Positions 5,528-8,827 of a stretch of DNA of 8,827 nt are shown here, in pieces (position 1 is the stretch's first letter; each line of letters starts with the position of its first letter). The DNA comes from an uncultured Candidatus Thioglobus sp. (GTDB lineage: Bacteria > Pseudomonadota > Gammaproteobacteria > PS1 > Thioglobaceae). Under the pieces are notes generated by a model. The model saw only the letters and a list, made by a program, of their open reading frames with translations. It made no database searches and was not told where the DNA came from. The stretch is taken from positions 1-8,827 of the forward strand of contig CAJVCK010000026.1 of NCBI GenBank assembly GCA_910595805.1, written 5' to 3'. Position numbers and translations under genes: made by a program.

Positions 5528-5563
5528 AAAAAAAACCGAGACCTGTTCTCGGTTTTTTTTTTT
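5528..5563 (+). terminator. Intrinsic terminator after the PuuD-like gene
   Basis: AAAACCGAGA (5532-5541), loop CCTGT, TCTCGGTTTT (5547-5556), with A and T runs extending the stem on both sides. A run of 11 T spans 5553-5563. The A run before the stem also gives a terminator-like shape in the reverse direction. Confidence 0.92.
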
Positions 5564-5600
5564 GGTTTAAAGGTTGGCGTATTACATTTATAAAGCAATA

Positions 5601-5632
5601 GTGTAATAAAGTTGTATTAATGTTGTATTTAA
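5601..5632. repeat. Three helically phased direct repeats upstream of the porin 1 promoter
   Basis: GTGTAATAAA, GTTGTATTAAT and GTTGTATTTAA follow each other at a period of 10-11 bases, about 115-140 bases before the porin 1 -35. Face-of-helix phasing could suit a regulator, but the sequence is AT-rich and chance is possible. Apart from this, the stretch 5564-5744 shows only weak AT-rich dyads. Confidence 0.35.
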
Positions 5633-5744
5633 AATAAACAGAGAAAAACCTTTATATATAAGGGAATAAGTGTCATCAAACGTAAATTTAATAAATAAGT
5701 TGTGGCAAAAGTGCATTATTTTGTATTTTTTTTGCAAATAACTG

Positions 5745-5772
5745 TTGACTCGATAGAAAAGCTAAGTATAAT
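5745..5772 (+). promoter_or_regulatory. Strong predicted promoter of porin 1
   Basis: TTGACT (5745-5750), a 16-base spacer and a perfect TATAAT (5767-5772), with a T-rich stretch before the -35. A start near 5779 gives an mRNA leader of about 70 bases. The leader can fold a small GTTAAG/CTTTAAC hairpin before the AGGAG ribosome site. The -35, spacer length and -10 are the same as in the tRNA promoter at 970-997. Confidence 0.72.
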
Positions 5773-5849
5773 TCACTACATCTTTGCAAAATGCAGGGTA
5801 ACAAACGTTAAGGGCAACTTTAACACTTTTATAAATTTAGGAGACTAAA

Positions 5850-6668
5850 ATGAAAAAACAATTATTAATCGCTGCAGTTGCAGCTTCAATGACTTCAGTT
5901 GCAATGGCTGATATCTCAATCAACGGTGCATCTAAAGTTAACGCTAAAGGCGGCGACTACTCAATGGAAGCTGACGTAACAGTTACTGGTAAGTCTGGTG
6001 ACACTTCTGTTGTTGCACAAATCGGTTTAGACGCTGGTAATGCTGTAGAGCAGTTATACGCTACATCTACAGTTGCTGGTATCGGTGTTAAAGTTGGTAC
6101 TTGGAAGTCTGGTAAAGGTGAATTAGGTCAAAACGCTGCAGGTACTGCACGTGTTGCTGCTTCTACTTCTTTCGGTGGCGTTAAGCTATCTTATGAAGAC
6201 AGAACTGGTGCTGGTGGTACAAACACTGCAATCTCTGGTACTATTGCTGGTGTAGCTCTTACTCACAAAGTACACGCTACTAAGTCTGAAACTAAAGCTT
6301 CAGGTTCTATGGGTGGTGTAAGCGTTTCTGCACACACTAAAGACTACGATGGTGGTAACACAGATACTTCTGTAACTCTTAAGACTGAAGTTCAAGGCGT
6401 TTCATTAACTTACGTTGATACAACTTCTGATGGTGGTACTTCAATGGACGGTTTCATTGGTAAAACTACAGGTGTTACATCTGCAGACGCTTTAGGTCTT
6501 TCTACTTCAGTTGCAGGTAACAAGGTTACTTTCAAAGCTATCACTATTAACGGTGTAGACAACAAGAAGTTAATTGTTACACGTGGTTTAGCATCAGGCG
6601 CAACGTTTGAAGCAACTTACGATGACAACGCTGATTCTTTAGATCTTGAGCTAGCTGTTAAATTCTAA
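5850..6668 (+). CDS. Outer-membrane porin 1 (beta-barrel), nearly balanced charge
   Basis: A 272-residue predicted outer-membrane porin. The N-terminus is a Sec signal peptide with cleavage expected after AMA at residue 20. The mature part starts with DISING and alternates polar and hydrophobic residues, rich in Gly, Thr, Ser and Val with short turns, as in beta-barrels. It ends in Phe (LELAVKF), the usual signal for the outer-membrane assembly machinery. By hand count the mature chain has 21 Lys/Arg and 26 Asp/Glu. It is about 60 % identical to the porin at 7073-7897. SETKASGSMGG (146-156) is conserved in both. ATG 5850 follows AGGAG (5839-5843) at six bases. A strong promoter and a terminator frame it as a single-gene, probably highly expressed unit. 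The transported solute is unknown. Confidence 0.85.
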   Translation: MKKQLLIAAVAASMTSVAMADISINGASKVNAKGGDYSMEADVTVTGKSGDTSVVAQIGLDAGNAVEQLYATSTVAGIGVKVGTWKSGKGELGQNAAGTARVAASTSFGGVKLSYEDRTGAGGTNTAISGTIAGVALTHKVHATKSETKASGSMGGVSVSAHTKDYDGGNTDTSVTLKTEVQGVSLTYVDTTSDGGTSMDGFIGKTTGVTSADALGLSTSVAGNKVTFKAITINGVDNKKLIVTRGLASGATFEATYDDNADSLDLELAVKF

Positions 6669-6712
6669 ATCTTATTTAGAAAACAGTTAACTTAAACTAA
6701 AGTTTAAGTCAT

Positions 6713-6745
6713 AAAAACCCCCAGCTTCGGTTGGGGGTTTTTTTT
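6713..6745 (+). terminator. Intrinsic terminator of porin 1 with a C(TTCG)G tetraloop
   Basis: CCCCCAGC (6718-6725), loop TTCG, GTTGGGGG (6730-6737) with one G-U pair. A flanking A run (6713-6717) and eight T (6738-6745) follow the usual pattern. The UUCG loop closed by C-G is an unusually stable tetraloop. An AT-only dyad, ACTTAAACT/AGTTTAAGT (6690-6709), precedes it and may add a second hairpin to the 3' end. Confidence 0.93.
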
Positions 6746-6854
6746 GTCTAAAATTTGAAGTCAATAATAAATAATAAAAATAAATAAAATATAAACATAT
6801 ATTAATATTATTATATAAATTATTAAAAAAGATACATATTGTTGTTTTTTTGTA

Positions 6855-6952
6855 TATAATGTCTTTTAACTTGAATTCCAAAGGCGGGATAAAGCAATGT
6901 ACATAGACGTTTATTAGAGTTTTTTATATGACTGTAATAGGCGTTTTTTTTT
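6855..6952 (+). ncRNA. Candidate small RNA or attenuated leader between the porins
   Basis: A perfect TATAAT (6855-6860) follows very AT-rich DNA (6761-6854), with only a weak -35 (GATACA, 6831-6836). About 90 bases on lies a terminator-like hairpin. ACGTTTATTAGAG (6907-6919) pairs with CTGTAATAGGCGT (6932-6944) with one mismatch and two G-U pairs, followed by a T run to 6952. The transcript would run from about 6867 to 6952. A six-codon ORF, ATG 6897 to TAG 6917, runs into the 5' arm of the hairpin. It may be an independent small RNA or an early-stop leader of porin 2. The remainder of the gap up to 7072 holds another hairpin and the porin ribosome site but no gene. Confidence 0.45.
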
Positions 6953-6973
6953 GTAAATTTTTGATTTACAAAA
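6949..6973 (+). promoter_or_regulatory. Perfect hairpin that reuses the upstream T run
   Basis: TTTTGTAAAT (6949-6958) and ATTTACAAAA (6964-6973) form a perfect 10-base stem with loop TTTTG. Its first four T belong to the T run of the preceding terminator-like hairpin. If the transcript reads through, this stem would protect or sequester that run. A role in control of porin 2 is speculative. Confidence 0.4.
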
Positions 6974-7072
6974 GGTTCGGCAGGTTGTTGGTTTAAGGTT
7001 ATTCTAGCAATTTATATTTAAGTAATAGGTATTGGGATTTACCGATATTAATTTATTATTTTAGGAGATAAA

Positions 7073-7897
7073 ATGAAAAAACAATTATTAACTGCAGCAG
7101 TTGCTGCATCAATGACAGCAGTTGCGATTGCTGATATTAATATTGCTGGCTCTGCTTCTGTAGAAGCGACTGGTGGTGATTACACAACAGAGGCAGACTT
7201 AACAATAACTGGTACTTCTGGTGCGACATCAGTTGTTGCTACAATTGCACTAGATGATGGCAACGCAGTAGAAGACTTATACGTTACTTCTACAGTTGCT
7301 GGAATCGCTGTTAAAGCTGGTACATGGGAGTCTGGTGCGAGTGAGTTAGGCGCAAATGCTACATCTACACGTGTTAATGCTTCTACTACTTTTGGTGGTA
7401 TTAAGGTAACTTATGAAGACAAAACAGGTGCTGCTGGCACATCAATTGCTATGGCTGGCGATCTTTCTGGTATTAGCATGATGCACAAGATTACTGACAC
7501 CATGTCTGAAACTAAAGCTTCGGGTTCAATGGGCGGTATTGATGCTTCTGTTCATACTAAGGATTTTGACGCTACAGGTTCTAACACTGCAGTTACTTTG
7601 TCTACAACAGTACAAGGCATGACGTTGACTTATGTTGATGTAACTACTAATGCAGCTACTGCTATGGATGGATACATTGGTGATTACACTGGCGTAACTT
7701 CTGCAACTGCGTTCGGCGTTTCAACTGAAGTTTCTGGTAACACAGTAGAGCTTAAGCAAGTTGACGTTACTGGTACTACTAATGTTGACCAAATGGAGAT
7801 TACAGTAACACGTGATCTTGGTAATGGTGCTACATTAGAAGCAAGCTACAATGATGCTGATGATGCTTTAGGTTTAGAATTGTCTTTTGATTTCTAA
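7073..7897 (+). CDS. Outer-membrane porin 2 (beta-barrel), strongly acidic paralogue
   Basis: A 274-residue paralogue of the preceding porin with nearly the same signal peptide (17 of 20 residues identical, cleavage after AIA at 20). It has the same Thr/Gly/Val-rich strand pattern and a terminal Phe (LELSFDF). It differs sharply in charge: by hand count the mature chain has only 9 Lys/Arg against 34 Asp/Glu. Many Lys of porin 1 are replaced by Ser, Thr, Glu or Asp. This suggests a pore with different ion or solute preference. ATG 7073 follows AGGAG (7063-7067) at five bases. It has no promoter as good as that of porin 1. The nearest clear -10 is more than 200 bases upstream, beyond a terminator-like hairpin, so expression may be conditional. 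Tandem duplication followed by divergence is the simplest origin. Confidence 0.85.
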   Translation: MKKQLLTAAVAASMTAVAIADINIAGSASVEATGGDYTTEADLTITGTSGATSVVATIALDDGNAVEDLYVTSTVAGIAVKAGTWESGASELGANATSTRVNASTTFGGIKVTYEDKTGAAGTSIAMAGDLSGISMMHKITDTMSETKASGSMGGIDASVHTKDFDATGSNTAVTLSTTVQGMTLTYVDVTTNAATAMDGYIGDYTGVTSATAFGVSTEVSGNTVELKQVDVTGTTNVDQMEITVTRDLGNGATLEASYNDADDALGLELSFDF

Positions 7898-7931
7898 ATT
7901 TATATTGTTAAAGTTTAACTAATATTTAGTT

Positions 7932-7966
7932 AAAAAAAACCCCAACCTTTGGTTGGGGTTTTTTTT
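7932..7966 (+). terminator. Intrinsic terminator of porin 2
   Basis: A perfect 16-base stem, eight A plus CCCCAACC (7932-7947), loop TTT, GGTTGGGG plus eight T (7951-7966). It is symmetrical and so could stop transcription from either side. Before it, TTAACTAA/TTAGTTAA (7915-7933) and GTTAAA/TTTAAC (7907-7919) form two overlapping, mutually exclusive AT dyads. Confidence 0.93.
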
Positions 7967-8020
7967 CGTCTAGTGAAAAATACTTTAAAATAGTTATTAT
8001 ATTTACATTGGTTGATATTA

Positions 8021-8818
8021 ATGATTACACAAATAAACAATCGCACATTGTTAAAGCTTAGCGGTAGCGATACGCAGACTTTTTTACAAGGGCAACTTTC
8101 GAACGATATAAATGCTTTAGTGGATGGTATAGTACAGATTAACGCTTATTGCCAGCATCAGGGTAAGATTATTGCGCTATTATGGGTAATGAAACAAGAC
8201 GATGATTTTTATTTATCCTTGCCGAATGATTTGAGTGAGATTGTCACTAAGCGTTTAACCATGTTTAAGATGATGTCTGAGGTGACAATTACTGATGTTA
8301 CTGATCAGCTCATACAACTCGGGGTGATTGGTGAGCAACTAGATAACGCGTTTAAGCTTAATAATCAGCAATCTGTAGTTTTGATTGAATCGCTTGGTAG
8401 TATTGAATTAGCCAATGAAAGTGAATGGGAAATGGCTTGCATTAACAACAATGTGCCGGAAGTGGTATTGGCCACCAGTGAAAAGTTCGTACCGCAGTTG
8501 CTTAATTTGGATATTGATGAGCTTGGGGTTAACTTCTCAAAGGGTTGTTATCCTGGGCAAGAGGTGGTGGCACGACTGCATTATTTAGGTAAATCAAAGC
8601 GCCGTATGCGCCAATTTGAGTGTGAAGGCGAGATTAATTTAGGCGATGAATTGATTGCAGAAGGTTCAAAATCAGCCAAAGCCTCGGGTGTTGTTGTGCG
8701 CCAGGTTAATATCAATGACAAGTCTTACTGTTTAGCAACCATCGAAGTGGCTTATGAGCAAAACCTAATTACGCTTAACAGTGCGGATGGTCATAAATTA
8801 ACCTTGGTTAATGCTTAA
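8021..8818 (+). CDS. ygfZ: YgfZ/GcvT-like folate-binding protein (Fe-S cluster maintenance)
   Basis: YgfZ binds folate and supports the activity of some Fe-S enzymes such as MiaB in E. coli. It resembles the T-protein of glycine cleavage but acts in the cytoplasm. Early blocks LSGSDTQTFLQGQLSNDI and the later GK near residue 50 fit the GcvT-like fold. The family signature KGCYPGQEVVAR contains the conserved Cys (C176 from this start). The C-terminal part forms the small barrel domain. I start at ATG 8021 (265 residues) because the conserved region begins there. A TTG at 8012 would add three residues. Neither has a good ribosome site. A weak TATTAT at 7995-8000 may be its -10. It follows the porin 2 terminator and so forms a separate unit. 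The next gene starts beyond the window. Confidence 0.9.
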   Translation: MITQINNRTLLKLSGSDTQTFLQGQLSNDINALVDGIVQINAYCQHQGKIIALLWVMKQDDDFYLSLPNDLSEIVTKRLTMFKMMSEVTITDVTDQLIQLGVIGEQLDNAFKLNNQQSVVLIESLGSIELANESEWEMACINNNVPEVVLATSEKFVPQLLNLDIDELGVNFSKGCYPGQEVVARLHYLGKSKRRMRQFECEGEINLGDELIAEGSKSAKASGVVVRQVNINDKSYCLATIEVAYEQNLITLNSADGHKLTLVNA

Positions 8819-8827
8819 AGATAGCCT

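Noticed and set aside
5630..5675. AT-rich dyads such as CCTTTATATATAAGG near 5650-5664
   Set aside because: The dyad breaks at the centre, and such sequences are expected by chance at this composition.
6687..6881. A 64-codon minus-strand open frame between the porins
   Set aside because: It is composed of AT-rich residues (Ile, Tyr, Asn, Lys), crosses the porin 1 terminator, and looks like chance in low-complexity DNA.
1..8827. CRISPR array, prophage, insertion sequence or toxin-antitoxin pair
   Set aside because: No regularly spaced repeats, transposase motifs, phage genes or small paired toxin/antitoxin genes were found.

Overview
The window is AT-rich bacterial chromosome from a Gram-negative proteobacterium, most likely a gammaproteobacterium. 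The evidence is the rluD-pgeF pair, two outer-membrane porins with Sec signal peptides and a C-terminal Phe, a YgfZ-type protein and tRNA genes with encoded CCA ends. The AT richness, compact overlapping genes and small paralogous porins suggest the marine sulfur-oxidising SUP05/Thioglobus group. That placement is an inference and was not searched.

Layout. On the minus strand at the left edge a metallo-beta-lactamase-fold hydrolase (203-925) overlaps the start of nadD (partial, 1-206) through an ATGA junction. Its predicted promoter lies back to back with the promoter of a plus-strand tRNA unit: tRNA-Ala(GGC), tRNA-Glu(TTC), then an intrinsic terminator. A second, divergent tRNA-Glu(TTC) follows with its own possible promoter, and then a 118-bp concentric palindrome. 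Next come rluD and pgeF on the plus strand, overlapping by 14 bases. They converge with no intergenic base on a minus-strand operon of mutM, an S24/UmuD-like protein lacking the expected catalytic residues, and a DUF2798 membrane protein. A five-helix PuuD-like membrane protein (4765-5346) is followed by a second long palindrome that overlaps its stop codon, then by an intrinsic terminator.

The right part holds two paralogous porins (5850-6668 and 7073-7897). Each has a strong ribosome binding site and its own intrinsic terminator. The 404-base gap between them contains a promoter-like site and an apparent early terminator, which suggests a small RNA or a leader attenuator. A YgfZ/GcvT-like Fe-S maintenance protein (8021-8818) closes the window.

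How the genes relate. Most are housekeeping genes: NAD synthesis, translation, 23S rRNA pseudouridylation, peptidoglycan editing, oxidised-base repair and Fe-S maintenance. The less ordinary content is the two long palindromes. Their arm sequences differ, but they share geometry and carry the same asymmetric boxes at the same offsets. Other unusual points are the charge-diverged porin pair, the leader between the porins, the non-catalytic S24-like protein beside mutM, and an enlarged zinc-finger loop in MutM.
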